Assembly (NCBI RefSeq): GCF_902712855.1
Contig: NZ_LR743507.1
Location: 124,001 to 188,000 of the forward strand
Length of the DNA: 64,000 bases
Direction: 5' to 3'
Origin: Variovorax paradoxus
Lineage (GTDB): Bacteria; Pseudomonadota; Gammaproteobacteria; Burkholderiales; Burkholderiaceae_C
Shown here in pieces: positions 41,483 through 51,096 of this stretch. Position 1 is the stretch's first letter. Every line of letters starts with the position of its first letter. The position numbers were made by a program, and so were the translations under genes. Below the pieces are notes generated by a model. It saw only the letters and a list, made by a program, of their open reading frames with translations, was not told the origin of the DNA and did no database searches.

Positions 41483-43987
41483 ATGCCGCGCACTCTCTCG
41501 GTCAGCTCCTCCGCGATCCCTCAGCTCCAGGGCCGTCCTGCCCTGGAGCCCGTGCGACTGTCGGGCCATGAGGCACTGAACGCCCTCTTCGAATACGAGC
41601 TGCTGCTCAAGACGCCCGATGCATCGAACCTCGATGCGTCGATGGCTGCGAACTTCGATCTCGATGCGTTCGTCGGCCGCGAGGCCTGCTGCGAGATCGC
41701 CCTGGACGACGGCGCCTGCGGCGTGCGCCAGATCAACGCGCTCATCACCGATGCGGCCCTCTGGGGCGAGGAAGGCCGCCACGTCCAGTACAAGCTCACG
41801 CTGCGGCCCTGGCTGCACCTGGCCACGCTGCGCACCGACTGCAGGATCTTCCAGGACCGGACGGTCGTGCAGATCCTCGACGCGCTGCTCGCGGACTACG
41901 CATTCCCGGTGGACAAGCGCCTGGTAGAGACCTACCCCGCACGCGACTACCAGACCCAGTTCAACGAGAGCGACTTCGCCTTCTTCAGCCGGCTGTGCCA
42001 GGAGTGGGGCATCAGCTACCACTTCGAGCATTCGCACGGCAGGCACCGCCTGGTGCTGTGCGACGCGATGGGGGCCTACGGGCAGGCAGACAGTGCGGCT
42101 TACAGGGAGGTCGAGTACCACGCCCCGGGCTGGAAGCTCGATGCGGAGTACATCCACAGCTTCGTGCCCGCGAGCCATCTCGCGAGCGGGCGGTATGCGA
42201 CACGGGACTACGACTACACCCGGCCGCGGGCCGACCTGGGTGCGAGCCGCAAGGATCCCCGCCCCACGGGCCATGCCGATGCCGAGGTTTACGAATGGCA
42301 TGCCAGCACGGGTGGCAGCCACTACGCCCAGCCCGACGCGGGCAATGCAGGCACCCATGACCCTCGCAGCGAAGGCAACCTGCTGGCCCTGCTGCGCATG
42401 CAGGCTCTTCGAACCCACGGTGCCAGGGCCGAGGCCAGCGGCAACCTCCGGGGCATGGTGCCCGGGCGCACCTTTACATTGCACAAGCATCCGAGGGAAG
42501 CCGCCGATGCCGGCTACCTGATCCTGTCCACCCGCTTCCTCATCGAAGACATCGGCGAGAGCAGCCAGCCTCGCGAAGCCTCCGGCAGAAAGCAGCAATG
42601 GCGGGTCGAGGTCGACTTCACCGCGCATCCGGTCACCGAGCCGCTTCGCCCCGCCTTGACGCAGCGCAAGCCTCGTTGCGACGGCCCGCAGGTCGCGCGG
42701 GTCGTCGGCCCCGAAGGACAGAACCTCTGGACCGACGCGCTCGGGCGCATCAAGGTGCAGTTTCCCTGGGACCGCATCGGCGGCAGCGATGCGCACAGCA
42801 GTTGCTGGCTGCGCGTGAGCTCACCCTGGGCTGGCAACCAGCTGGGCGGCATCCACCTGCCGCGCATCGGCCAGGAGGTCGTCGTCAGCTTCATCGGTGG
42901 CGATGCGGACCTGCCGATCTGCACGGGGCGCGTGCACAACCAGGTCAACATGCCGCCGTGGGCGCTGCCCGGCCAGAGTGCGCTGAGCGGCTTCCGGTCC
43001 AGGGAGCTGACGCCCGGAGGCGGCAACGGTGCGGCGGGCCGCTCCAACCACCTGCTGATGGACGACACCGAGGGCCGGATCCAGGCGCAGCTCAAGAGCG
43101 ACCACCAGAGCTCAAGCCTGAGCCTGGGGTTCATCACGCGGGTGGAAGACAACGCCGGGCGCAAGGACCCGCGCGGCGAGGGCTTCGAGCTGCGCACCGA
43201 CGGCCATGGCGTGCTGCGCGCGCAGGACGGACTGCTCATCACCACCGAAGCCCGCGCCGGTGCTGCTCGGCACGCCAAGGACATGGGTGAGACGACCCAC
43301 CGATTGGAAGCCGCATGCGAGCAGCACGACGCACTGGCCGAAGCGGCGGCAACGGCGAAGCTGCAGGACAGCGGACGGGATCAGGCCCTTGTCGCCACCG
43401 CGCTCAAGGCACAGGCCGGTGCCATCAAGGGCAGCGGTGGCAATGCCTCCCAGGGCCATTTCCCCGAGCTGGAAGAACCGCACCTCGTGCTTGCCAGTGC
43501 GGCCGGCATCGCCGCCACCACCCCTGGCAGTCTGCATCTGCAAGCCGGAGACCACGTCGCGATCTCCAGCGAAGGCCACACGAGCTTCAGCGCTGCCAGG
43601 CGTTTGCTGGTCAGCGCCAAGGATGGCATCCGGTTGTTCGCGCTCAAGAGCGGCATGAAATGGATTGCCGGCAACGGCAAGGTGCAGGTCGAGGCGCACA
43701 AGGACAGGATCGATCTGGCGGCAAGGAAGGCCGTGCGGATCACCAGCACCACCGCCGAGATCTGCATCAGCGCACCGGTGAAGGTGGTGGTCAATGGCGG
43801 GGGCAGCTTCACCGAGTGGAGCAACGCAGGCATCCTGCATGGCACGACAGGAGCGTGGGTCGAGCATGCGATGAGCCATGTGAAGGCCGGCCCGACGAGC
43901 ATGCCGCTGACGCCCGTCAATCAAGCCATGTGCTCCAGCCAATCGAGCTCCGCAGCCAGTGAAGGTGCCGGCTCCATTTCACGCTGA
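41483..43987 (+). CDS. vgrG: Type VI secretion spike protein VgrG
   Basis: An 834-residue VgrG. The N-terminal gp27-like part has FEYELLLKT and FNESDFAFFSRLCQEWGISY; the gp5-like OB region has RIKVQFPWDRIGG followed by SSCWLRVSSPWAGNQLGG and IPRIGQEVVVSF-type residues; a DUF2345 beta-helix-like extension follows from about residue 640 (LHLQAGDHVAISSEG). It forms the puncturing tip carrying the effector encoded downstream. The ATG at 41483 is preferred over an upstream TTG. No structural T6SS genes are in the window. Confidence 0.93.
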   Translation: MPRTLSVSSSAIPQLQGRPALEPVRLSGHEALNALFEYELLLKTPDASNLDASMAANFDLDAFVGREACCEIALDDGACGVRQINALITDAALWGEEGRHVQYKLTLRPWLHLATLRTDCRIFQDRTVVQILDALLADYAFPVDKRLVETYPARDYQTQFNESDFAFFSRLCQEWGISYHFEHSHGRHRLVLCDAMGAYGQADSAAYREVEYHAPGWKLDAEYIHSFVPASHLASGRYATRDYDYTRPRADLGASRKDPRPTGHADAEVYEWHASTGGSHYAQPDAGNAGTHDPRSEGNLLALLRMQALRTHGARAEASGNLRGMVPGRTFTLHKHPREAADAGYLILSTRFLIEDIGESSQPREASGRKQQWRVEVDFTAHPVTEPLRPALTQRKPRCDGPQVARVVGPEGQNLWTDALGRIKVQFPWDRIGGSDAHSSCWLRVSSPWAGNQLGGIHLPRIGQEVVVSFIGGDADLPICTGRVHNQVNMPPWALPGQSALSGFRSRELTPGGGNGAAGRSNHLLMDDTEGRIQAQLKSDHQSSSLSLGFITRVEDNAGRKDPRGEGFELRTDGHGVLRAQDGLLITTEARAGAARHAKDMGETTHRLEAACEQHDALAEAAATAKLQDSGRDQALVATALKAQAGAIKGSGGNASQGHFPELEEPHLVLASAAGIAATTPGSLHLQAGDHVAISSEGHTSFSAARRLLVSAKDGIRLFALKSGMKWIAGNGKVQVEAHKDRIDLAARKAVRITSTTAEICISAPVKVVVNGGGSFTEWSNAGILHGTTGAWVEHAMSHVKAGPTSMPLTPVNQAMCSSQSSSAASEGAGSISR

Positions 43988-43999
43988 TGCAGGAAACTC

Positions 44000-45025
44000 G
44001 TGAGCACTGGCGTCCATCTCCCGCTGTTTGAGTCGCTCTGCGACGAACTGCATGCGCAACTCGCCGCAGCAAGGACGATGCACGCCCGCCTGTTGCTTGA
44101 CTCATGGGCAGACAACGCCGTCGCTTCCATGCTGGAGGATCAACATCCAGCGCTTTCGGCAGAGCGACTTGCCGTGCCCGATGAGCATTTCGTGCACCGT
44201 GAAGACGAGGCGCCCTGCCTGGTTCCCGTCCCACGCGCCCTGCTGAATCCGGGCAGCCGTCAATTTCTTGCCGAACTGTTGGCACAGGCATGGCGACACG
44301 CCTTGCAACGGCAGGCACGCCAGCCGCTTTGCGCAGTCGTGCTCGGCCATGCGGATGCCGCCTCGATCGCGCGGCATTGGAGCGATCTCGGACATCAAAG
44401 GCCTCCCGATGCCATGCCGGCTCGCCTGTTCCGTTACCAGGATCCGCGAGTCATGCAGCGCGTCTGGCCCTTGCTCCATCCTTCGCAACGGACCCTGTGG
44501 CTCGGCCCCGTCGAACAATGGTGGTCACTCTCGCAACCCTGGGGTCCTTGGGATCCTGCGCAATACACCTCCGACGGGGAGATCCGGCGAGCCGACCCGC
44601 CGCCGCGATGGTTTCGCGCCACGGCGCCGCAACGCGATACGGCGAACTTCGACGGTGCACACATCGGGAAGACATGCGCACTTCTCGACCGCTCGCAGTG
44701 GGACGCCGCGCATGCAACGCCTTACGGCCATCGCACGTGGGCACGCCTTGCGAGGCAGCGCGTGCCCGTGCAGGACCAACCCGACGGCGACACCATGCTT
44801 CGCCTGCTCACGGACGGCCGGCAGCACGGCCTCGACGGCAGCGACCTCGAGGAGTACGTGATCTGCACCTGGCAGACCACACCCCTGGCCGACGGCTCTC
44901 GCGAGTTGCGTTGGCAATCACCTCGCGGCGAGCGCGTTCTGAAGCAGGTGCTCGCGACGCTTCGACAGCAACCCGGCACCAGTTTCATCGGCCTTTTCTC
45001 CGCCACCCTGAACCGCCGAACCTGA
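44000..45025 (+). CDS. DUF4123-type T6SS adaptor/chaperone
   Basis: A 341-residue protein starting with GTG 12 bp after the vgrG stop. It contains RLFRYQDPRVMQRVWPLL and TLWLGPVEQWW, the hallmark DUF4123 region (FRYYDPRVL-type) found in adaptors that load specific effectors on cognate VgrG tips. A C-terminal extension (about 200-340) is specific to this protein. The position between VgrG and the effector strongly supports an adaptor role. Confidence 0.8.
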   Translation: MSTGVHLPLFESLCDELHAQLAAARTMHARLLLDSWADNAVASMLEDQHPALSAERLAVPDEHFVHREDEAPCLVPVPRALLNPGSRQFLAELLAQAWRHALQRQARQPLCAVVLGHADAASIARHWSDLGHQRPPDAMPARLFRYQDPRVMQRVWPLLHPSQRTLWLGPVEQWWSLSQPWGPWDPAQYTSDGEIRRADPPPRWFRATAPQRDTANFDGAHIGKTCALLDRSQWDAAHATPYGHRTWARLARQRVPVQDQPDGDTMLRLLTDGRQHGLDGSDLEEYVICTWQTTPLADGSRELRWQSPRGERVLKQVLATLRQQPGTSFIGLFSATLNRRT

Positions 45026-45046
45026 ATACAGGAAGACAAGCCAACG

Positions 45047-47782
45047 ATGCCATGCACCTCCCCTTGCAAGAACTGCGACCGCACGGGCTTGCCGATTCTT
45101 TTCACGCGCTATGCGGTCGCCTACAGCGCACAGGCCGAAAGCATGAATGCAATCAGGCCGCTCGGTCCCACGGGGAATCTGCAGGCACGCCCCGGAGGCG
45201 TTGCGCTCAAGACCGCCTGCTACAACCTTCGCATGTTGCGGGCGGGCTATCTCTACATCCACGTCGATCGCGGCGACGCAACAGCCGGTGATGCATGGAG
45301 TGCCTATGCAGTGCATCCGCACGGCTACCTCACGGAGTTTCCCGTGAACCTGCCTGAGCAGGCGCGGGCGCAACCCGCATGCGAGGTGGAGGTTCGCGGT
45401 GCCAACGCGAGCATGGTCTGGATCCGGGACGCCGGGCGCGTGAAGAAGCTCTGGTACATGTTTCATCCCGATCCGATCGACTACGAGCACCTGACCCAGA
45501 AGATCGAGCCGAGCCTTGCCACGTACATGCAATGCTTCGACGTGGCAGGTTGGGCCAACGGCAACCTTGCGCAGGCAGACACCACGCAGCCTGGGCAGCT
45601 CAACGGGCAGGTCGTCGAGTTCAGCGCGATGACCAGCGAAGCCGTGCGCAACGCCATCGAGCCACAGCTGTACGGTCTGATGGGAAGCAATGCGATAGAG
45701 CGTGGATGGGGCGACTACGAAGAAGAGCAGCAGTTTCCCCAGTTCGCCATCACTGGAGAACCGCTCAATACGACCATGACCGTGCACCATGCGCGAAAAG
45801 GTCATACCTACCAGAGCGCGCATGGTGCAAGGCTGAAGAAGATCGGCCAATACCTCCAGCAGAAAGGCGGCGCAGTGGTGGCATGCGACGATCCCCTGGG
45901 CATTGCGCAGGAACTGGGGCATCTGCAGGTCGAAGCCCAGAGGCCGTACACACAGTGGCAGAAATCGCAGGCACAGGGTTGCTCGCCGGGCGTGACCAAC
46001 GAGTGGGCATTCCAGACCGCGACCGGTGCCATGAGCCTGATGGAGCTCGTCAAGAAGGGCGCCGTCGATCGTGTCAACAAGGGATTCGAGGAAGCTGCTC
46101 GCATTCAGGCGCCACTGCCGCACGATCCGCGTGCCGCGGCCGTAGAGAAAGCGAGGAGGGCCGCCGCGAGAGCCGGCCATCGGACGCGGGCAACGGCGCA
46201 GGCGATGTATCGGATCACATCCGCCTACGACCAACTCTTCGATCAGGAAGTCGCCACTCGTACCCTTGCTGCGCACTACATCCACTACACGGAGACAGAG
46301 ACCGCAAAGAGCAACCTCTGCGGTGACCAGATGGCGTGGCTCACCGCCGCAACCATCGACAAAGCTATCGCTCGGTTCAGTCGCCAGGACAAACGCGTCG
46401 GCCAAGCGGGCGGTGGTGGTGCACTCACGGCGCAGTTGGCGCAATGCATGGCAGGCACCGAAAGCAACAGCGCTGGCCAAGCCTGGCTTCGCAGGCAGGA
46501 TCTGACTGGCAATGGGCTTCTTGCACGCGCGCTGTGCTTCAACAGCGTGACCTTGAAGCAGACGTGGAAAAAGGTTATTGCTGCACGCCCCGAATCAGTC
46601 GAGCAACCGACGCCTGAATCCACCAATCCGGCGCTGGATGGGGTGTCCGATGACCTCAAAGTCTCAAGCGCATGGGCAAACACGGGCGACAAGACGCTTG
46701 GATTTGCCAATGCGTGGCGAGAGGCCAAGGTGAATCAGGCTGTGGCCTCCATCTTCGTACGAATGGCCAGCAACGTATCGTTGGCCAGTGACGCTCAGGC
46801 GTTTCTTTCAAATATGAAAACGCTCAGCGATAGCGCGGCCTTGCGGAAATTGGCGTGGCCGTCGCACATAGTGAGCCTGCTGAGCGTGAAGATGATTCAA
46901 TCGATGAACGGCTTGCCTGTGACTCGAATGGAGTCAGTGATTGTGCGGTATGCCGCACTCAGTGGCCTGATCAATCTAGGCAAGACAGCGCAAGAGCATG
47001 GCCTGCGAATGAAATTGCCTCAAAGCGATCAGGACGCACTGCTGCAAGCCAGACGTAAGCTTGTCAATGCGTCTCATATGGCGGACTTCGCCACCCGAGC
47101 TCCTGCCGCACGAGCAGCGGGCCTTGCTTTTCTGCTCGATTTGGGACAAGCGGTAATCAAGAGGCAGCAGTTGATGATCAAGGGTAACGCTCGCATGGCG
47201 AGCGAAATGGCGGGCAACCTCTTGCAGGCTGTCGGCTCTCTTCTTGATTGGCGTGCCAAGGCTTATGAAGAGACCGTTTTCAAGGGCATAAAAGCGTTCG
47301 ACTTGCTCACGGCCACCGCAGAGGAAGTCAGGGCGGCGGAGACGCTTCAAACCCTTCAACTTAAAAAGTTGCGGTTAACTGCGTTCAAATTTTTACTCCC
47401 CGCAGCAATGGTGTCAGCTTTTTGGGACGGGATGGATGCACTTCAATCCGATGCGCGCGGAAATTGGGCGCTGGCCCGAGCTCAATGGGCAAGCGTCACC
47501 GGTACAGCCTTCACCATTACTTCGACGCTCATGATGGCCACTGGTGCGTTGTTCGGCATATCCACTGCGACGTGGGCATTGATTGCAGCCGCTTTGGGCT
47601 TCGCAGGGGCAGTAATCACTTTGGCAGCGGTCGTTGCGATCATTTGGGTCAAAGAGGAAGAGTGGGCAAGCTGGCTTCGAGACAATCCCTTGAACAAATC
47701 GCAGAAGGGTAATCCGCCGATTCACCGCAACCTGCAGCAAACCCTGCAGCAGCTTTCCAATGCTCACGCCGCAGCGGCCTGA
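45047..47782 (+). CDS. VasX-like T6SS effector with C-terminal membrane segments
   Basis: A 911-residue protein. The N-terminus CTSPCKNCDRTGLPILFTRY and the YNLRMLRAGYLYIHVD stretch match the VasX/BTH_I2691-type T6SS effector N-domain, which contacts the spike. The middle is long and helical; residues about 780-870 hold three or four hydrophobic segments (FTITSTLMMATGALFGIST, WALIAAALGFAGAVITLAA), consistent with a pore-forming activity against target membranes. Roughly the second half (from about 46.3 kb) is clearly less GC-rich than its surroundings, suggesting recent acquisition. The toxic mode is inferred from family and topology. Confidence 0.8.
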   Translation: MPCTSPCKNCDRTGLPILFTRYAVAYSAQAESMNAIRPLGPTGNLQARPGGVALKTACYNLRMLRAGYLYIHVDRGDATAGDAWSAYAVHPHGYLTEFPVNLPEQARAQPACEVEVRGANASMVWIRDAGRVKKLWYMFHPDPIDYEHLTQKIEPSLATYMQCFDVAGWANGNLAQADTTQPGQLNGQVVEFSAMTSEAVRNAIEPQLYGLMGSNAIERGWGDYEEEQQFPQFAITGEPLNTTMTVHHARKGHTYQSAHGARLKKIGQYLQQKGGAVVACDDPLGIAQELGHLQVEAQRPYTQWQKSQAQGCSPGVTNEWAFQTATGAMSLMELVKKGAVDRVNKGFEEAARIQAPLPHDPRAAAVEKARRAAARAGHRTRATAQAMYRITSAYDQLFDQEVATRTLAAHYIHYTETETAKSNLCGDQMAWLTAATIDKAIARFSRQDKRVGQAGGGGALTAQLAQCMAGTESNSAGQAWLRRQDLTGNGLLARALCFNSVTLKQTWKKVIAARPESVEQPTPESTNPALDGVSDDLKVSSAWANTGDKTLGFANAWREAKVNQAVASIFVRMASNVSLASDAQAFLSNMKTLSDSAALRKLAWPSHIVSLLSVKMIQSMNGLPVTRMESVIVRYAALSGLINLGKTAQEHGLRMKLPQSDQDALLQARRKLVNASHMADFATRAPAARAAGLAFLLDLGQAVIKRQQLMIKGNARMASEMAGNLLQAVGSLLDWRAKAYEETVFKGIKAFDLLTATAEEVRAAETLQTLQLKKLRLTAFKFLLPAAMVSAFWDGMDALQSDARGNWALARAQWASVTGTAFTITSTLMMATGALFGISTATWALIAAALGFAGAVITLAAVVAIIWVKEEEWASWLRDNPLNKSQKGNPPIHRNLQQTLQQLSNAHAAAA

Positions 47783-47795
47783 AAGCGACATTTCA

Positions 47796-48917
47796 ATGTT
47801 CAATGCAGAGGATGGCTACTCACGTGCACGACGAAGCTCCGCAACCAAGGCGCATCGCGAATTGAATCTCGATGCCCAACCTCAGTATCGAATCGATGAA
47901 CCATGCGGGGTCCCAGGCTTTTACCTCCCACCTCGAAGCGCGTACGCACAAAACAATACCTATCTGGAACTTTGCAATCCCGGCTGGGACATGCAGTGGC
48001 GTGCTGGCATCGGCAATGTCTTTGTAGTTCTTCCTGCGCTGTTCGTGATCTGGTGTTGGTATGGGTTTGCGGTACACCCGGTTCTGTTCGGGCGAATCAT
48101 CATTTTCTTCATGGTCGGGGAGAACGTCCCAATCGAAGCCATCTGGTTTGGTTGGCTCCTGCTTTTCCCCTTGGCCGTGGGGAGCCTGTTTCTTCTTTAC
48201 GGCTGGTTCTATGGCATGGGCATGCGCACCAGCTTCTTCACCTTCGCACGTGGCCGTGTGCGTTTCAACAGGATCACGCGCAAGGTTTATGTCCTGCGTC
48301 CGGCGTACTGCGGTGGCAACAAGATCTTCGAGTGGGACAACCTCGTCGCGCTCATGCGGCGCGTGCCGGACGACCATCCCATGGCGTCGAAAATCATCGG
48401 CTCGCTGGTGCTGTATCAGCCGCCGACCGACCCAGGCGACTGGCTCAGTGAAGACGCCATCTTCGCGGGACCCAGCCTCTATCTGGGCGAACTGCAGGCA
48501 GCACCGATGTGGGAATACATCCGGCTGTACATGGAAGAAGGCCCGACGATCGATGCGGTGCCGCAGAACCCGCCCGACGATTTCCGGCAGATCCCGCGGT
48601 TCCTGCCGGAGCGCTACTTCACCTATTGCGGGATGCCGAGCGCATGGCAGTACGGGCTGGAGCAACGTCCCGGCATGATGGAGACGACCTTCCACATGAT
48701 GTCTCAGGTCACCTGCACCTGGCCGCGGTTTCCTCCTGAGTGGGAAAGCGACTCGGGCATGGGCGAGCCCGAGGATCGGCCAGTGCAGACCGGTGCCGTG
48801 ATGACCGCGCTCGTCTATCGCGCCCAGGGCAGGATGAGCAAGCAGGACGAGGTGGCGTTCCTGACGCACTGGGGCACTGAAGAAGCGCTGGCGGAGGCCA
48901 TGAAGCGCCCGGATTGA
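47796..48917 (+). CDS. Membrane protein, candidate immunity to the upstream effector
   Basis: About 373 residues from the ATG at 47796; a start at 47760 overlapping the effector end is also open. Two or three hydrophobic segments (VFVVLPALFVIWCWYGFAV, WFGWLLLFPLAVGSLFLLYG) precede a cytoplasmic-looking C-terminal domain (RVRFNRITRKVYVLRP onward). The first third is low in GC like the effector end; the rest returns to host composition. A membrane protein directly after a membrane-active effector is the standard place for its immunity partner. I do not recognise the family with certainty. Confidence 0.65.
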   Translation: MFNAEDGYSRARRSSATKAHRELNLDAQPQYRIDEPCGVPGFYLPPRSAYAQNNTYLELCNPGWDMQWRAGIGNVFVVLPALFVIWCWYGFAVHPVLFGRIIIFFMVGENVPIEAIWFGWLLLFPLAVGSLFLLYGWFYGMGMRTSFFTFARGRVRFNRITRKVYVLRPAYCGGNKIFEWDNLVALMRRVPDDHPMASKIIGSLVLYQPPTDPGDWLSEDAIFAGPSLYLGELQAAPMWEYIRLYMEEGPTIDAVPQNPPDDFRQIPRFLPERYFTYCGMPSAWQYGLEQRPGMMETTFHMMSQVTCTWPRFPPEWESDSGMGEPEDRPVQTGAVMTALVYRAQGRMSKQDEVAFLTHWGTEEALAEAMKRPD

Positions 48918-48941
48918 GCAGCTTCGTCCAGCGCTTCACCT

Positions 48942-49511
48942 TCAGTGCAGCTCGGCCTCGTGCGCGATCTCGAACAGCTTCGTCATCTCGCGGTTGAAGG
49001 CCGGCAGGTCGTCGGGCTTGCGGCTGGTCACCAGGCCCAGGTCGACCACCACTTCCTTGTCGCTCCACTTGGCGCCGGCGTTCTCGAGATCGGCGCGCAG
49101 CGAGGGCCACGAGGTCATCTTGCGGCCCTTCACACCGCCTGCGTCGATGAGCGTCCAAGGGCCGTGGCAGATGGCGGCAATGGGCTTGCCCGACTCCAGG
49201 AATCCGCGCACGAAGGCAACCGCGGCCTCATCGATGCGCAAGGCATCGGGGTTTACCACGCCACCGGGCAGCAGCAATGCGTCGAAGTCGTCGGCGCACG
49301 CGCGCTCGAGAGGCACGTCGACCGAGAAGCTGTCGGCAGGGTCGTGGTGATTCCAGCCTCGGACCTGGCCTTGCACTGGCGAGACGATCTGCGTTTGCGC
49401 GCCAGCCAGGTCGAGCGCCTTGCGCGGCTCGGTCAACTCGACCTGTTCGAAACCGTCCGAGACCAGGATGGCGACCTTCATTCCGTCGAGCGAAGAAACA
49501 GTGATGGGCAT
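48942..49511 (-). CDS. PfpI/DJ-1 superfamily protein (YhbO-like)
   Basis: A 189-residue class-I-glutamine-amidotransferase-like protein. The nucleophile elbow is AAICHGPWTL, with VAILVSDGFEQVELTEP at the N-terminus and LLLPGGVVNPDALR. Members include Pfp-type proteases, deglycases and stress proteins. The start at 49511 has GAGGAG about 9 nt upstream. It stands between a T6SS cargo cluster and the M48 gene with no obvious operon partner. Confidence 0.9.
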   Translation of the reverse strand: MPITVSSLDGMKVAILVSDGFEQVELTEPRKALDLAGAQTQIVSPVQGQVRGWNHHDPADSFSVDVPLERACADDFDALLLPGGVVNPDALRIDEAAVAFVRGFLESGKPIAAICHGPWTLIDAGGVKGRKMTSWPSLRADLENAGAKWSDKEVVVDLGLVTSRKPDDLPAFNREMTKLFEIAHEAELH

Positions 49512-49706
49512 GGGGAGCACTCCTCTGGGGTTGTTCAATCAAAGTGATGCTTCACCCTAGAAGACGCCTCTCGGCCCGCCGCATCGTCCGGCGTCGGGTC
49601 CGCCTGTCGGACAAGTCGACGGGCGGCAAACTTCCCTTACGACTTGCCGACGACGTTCATCGAACGTCGCGCGGCAGACAAATTGATTCGCGCGAAAGCT
49701 CGCGCG

Positions 49707-50900
49707 CTACTTGCGGCAGCTCCTGGGCAGCAGCTTGTCCGCGAGGTCGTCGCCGGCCACGCAGTTCCAGGTAATGCCGTTGTCTCCGGCCGAGGGCTCC
49801 ATGCGCAGGGTGCCCTTCACGCCCTTGGGCAGGCTGGCCTCGACGACCATGCTCTGCGGGTCGAGCGTGAGGACGGCGCCGCCGGGCAGCGTGTCGGGCA
49901 CGCGCGCGGCTTCGAGCGACTCGGGGATCTCTTCCTTCTCGGTGTAGTAGTCGCCGAGCGCCGAGCGCGCCGATGCGCCTTCGGCCCAGGTCTGCGCGAC
50001 CACGGCACGGCCGGTGTACTCCTGGTAGGCCGGAATGGCCACGGCGGCCAGGACACCGATGACCGCCACGGTGATCATCGCGCCGATGGCGCCGCCGCCC
50101 GCGCGCCCGGTGTAGGGCACGAAGATGGCGAGCACATAGGCCAGCGGATTGCGGCTCGGCAGCTGCGCGTTCGGGTCGAGCACACGCGCCACGCGCTTGG
50201 TGAGCCACGGATAGCCTGCGATCAGTTCATGGAACGAGGCCCAGAAGCCGCTGTTGCCGGCCGACTGCGCGGCGTAGGCCTGCAGGTCGACGTTGCGCCA
50301 CTGCTGCGCGCCGGCGGCCAGCGCCACCAGGGCGCGCGGCGCGGAGTCGGGCTCCTCGCAGCAGGCCTCGCCGTGCAGGTCGCAGGTGTATTCCTTGGCG
50401 CGCGCATAGGCCGCGCCCAGGAGCGGCAGCCACAGCACGGGCGCGCGCCAGATGTGGCCCGTGAGGTGGCCGCGTCGGATGTGGCCGAGCTCGTGGCCGA
50501 TGTAGAAGTTCACGCCGTCGGGCTGGCTTTCCATGGCATCGACCACGTCCGACAGCAGCACCACGAAGTTGCGCCCGAAGAAGCGCGTGGCGAAGGCGTT
50601 GAACATGCCGTCGCCGTGCAGCAGATAGGCCTCGGGCGGGTTCTCGATGCCGAGGAAGCCGCAGCAGGCCTTGAAGCGCGCATGCAGCTCGGGCAGCTGG
50701 GTGGGCGACAGCTTCACGCCGGTGCCCTTGATCCAGGCAATGACGGCCGACTGCGCGAACACGTAGCCGATGAAGCCCAGCAGCACGTAGACCAGCGCGA
50801 TGCCCAGCGTGCCGACGATGAGCAGCAGCCAGACCAGCAGGCCGAGCCAGAGCGTGATGTTGCCGAGCCAGCGCTCGCGCGGGTAGACCCATGGATCCAT
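49707..50900 (-). CDS. M48 metallopeptidase fused to a type IV pilin-like domain
   Basis: A 397-residue protein. Two membrane helices at the N-terminus (about 13-58) precede a peptidase domain with HELGH (136-140) and a candidate third zinc ligand at Glu170 in KEYTCD. From about residue 271 a new hydrophobic helix (MITVAVIGVLAAVAIPAYQE) matches the N-terminal helix of type IV pilins, followed by a pilin-like globular part ending ITWNC...LLPRSCRK with the two cysteines (380, 395) of a pilin disulfide loop. No prepilin-peptidase Phe-Glu site is present. The start at 50900 has AGGA upstream. The combination is unusual; function is unknown. Confidence 0.8.
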   Translation of the reverse strand: MDPWVYPRERWLGNITLWLGLLVWLLLIVGTLGIALVYVLLGFIGYVFAQSAVIAWIKGTGVKLSPTQLPELHARFKACCGFLGIENPPEAYLLHGDGMFNAFATRFFGRNFVVLLSDVVDAMESQPDGVNFYIGHELGHIRRGHLTGHIWRAPVLWLPLLGAAYARAKEYTCDLHGEACCEEPDSAPRALVALAAGAQQWRNVDLQAYAAQSAGNSGFWASFHELIAGYPWLTKRVARVLDPNAQLPSRNPLAYVLAIFVPYTGRAGGGAIGAMITVAVIGVLAAVAIPAYQEYTGRAVVAQTWAEGASARSALGDYYTEKEEIPESLEAARVPDTLPGGAVLTLDPQSMVVEASLPKGVKGTLRMEPSAGDNGITWNCVAGDDLADKLLPRSCRK

Positions 50901-51034
50901 TTTTTTCCTCCTCGTCGCGGTCTTCGAAGACCGCATGGTTTGTGGTTGTTCCGCCCCCTCCGGAGCGCTTTCTGCAGGCCCGCATCATGCCCGGGAACGA
51001 CGCGGTTCCCGGTATCTGGATAAGGGCTATTCGG

Positions 51035-51061
51035 TATAGGTCAGGCCGTGGTCAGCCTATA
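51035..51061 (+). promoter_or_regulatory. Inverted repeat upstream of second Bug receptor
   Basis: TATAGG and CCTATA form a 6-bp inverted repeat with a 15-bp spacer that itself holds a repeated GGTCAG. TATAAG at its right edge could be a -10 box. It lies about 36 bp before the receptor start. Confidence 0.35.
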
Positions 51062-51096
51062 AGATCGCGGCGTTTTTACCCTCTCTCGGAGACGAC

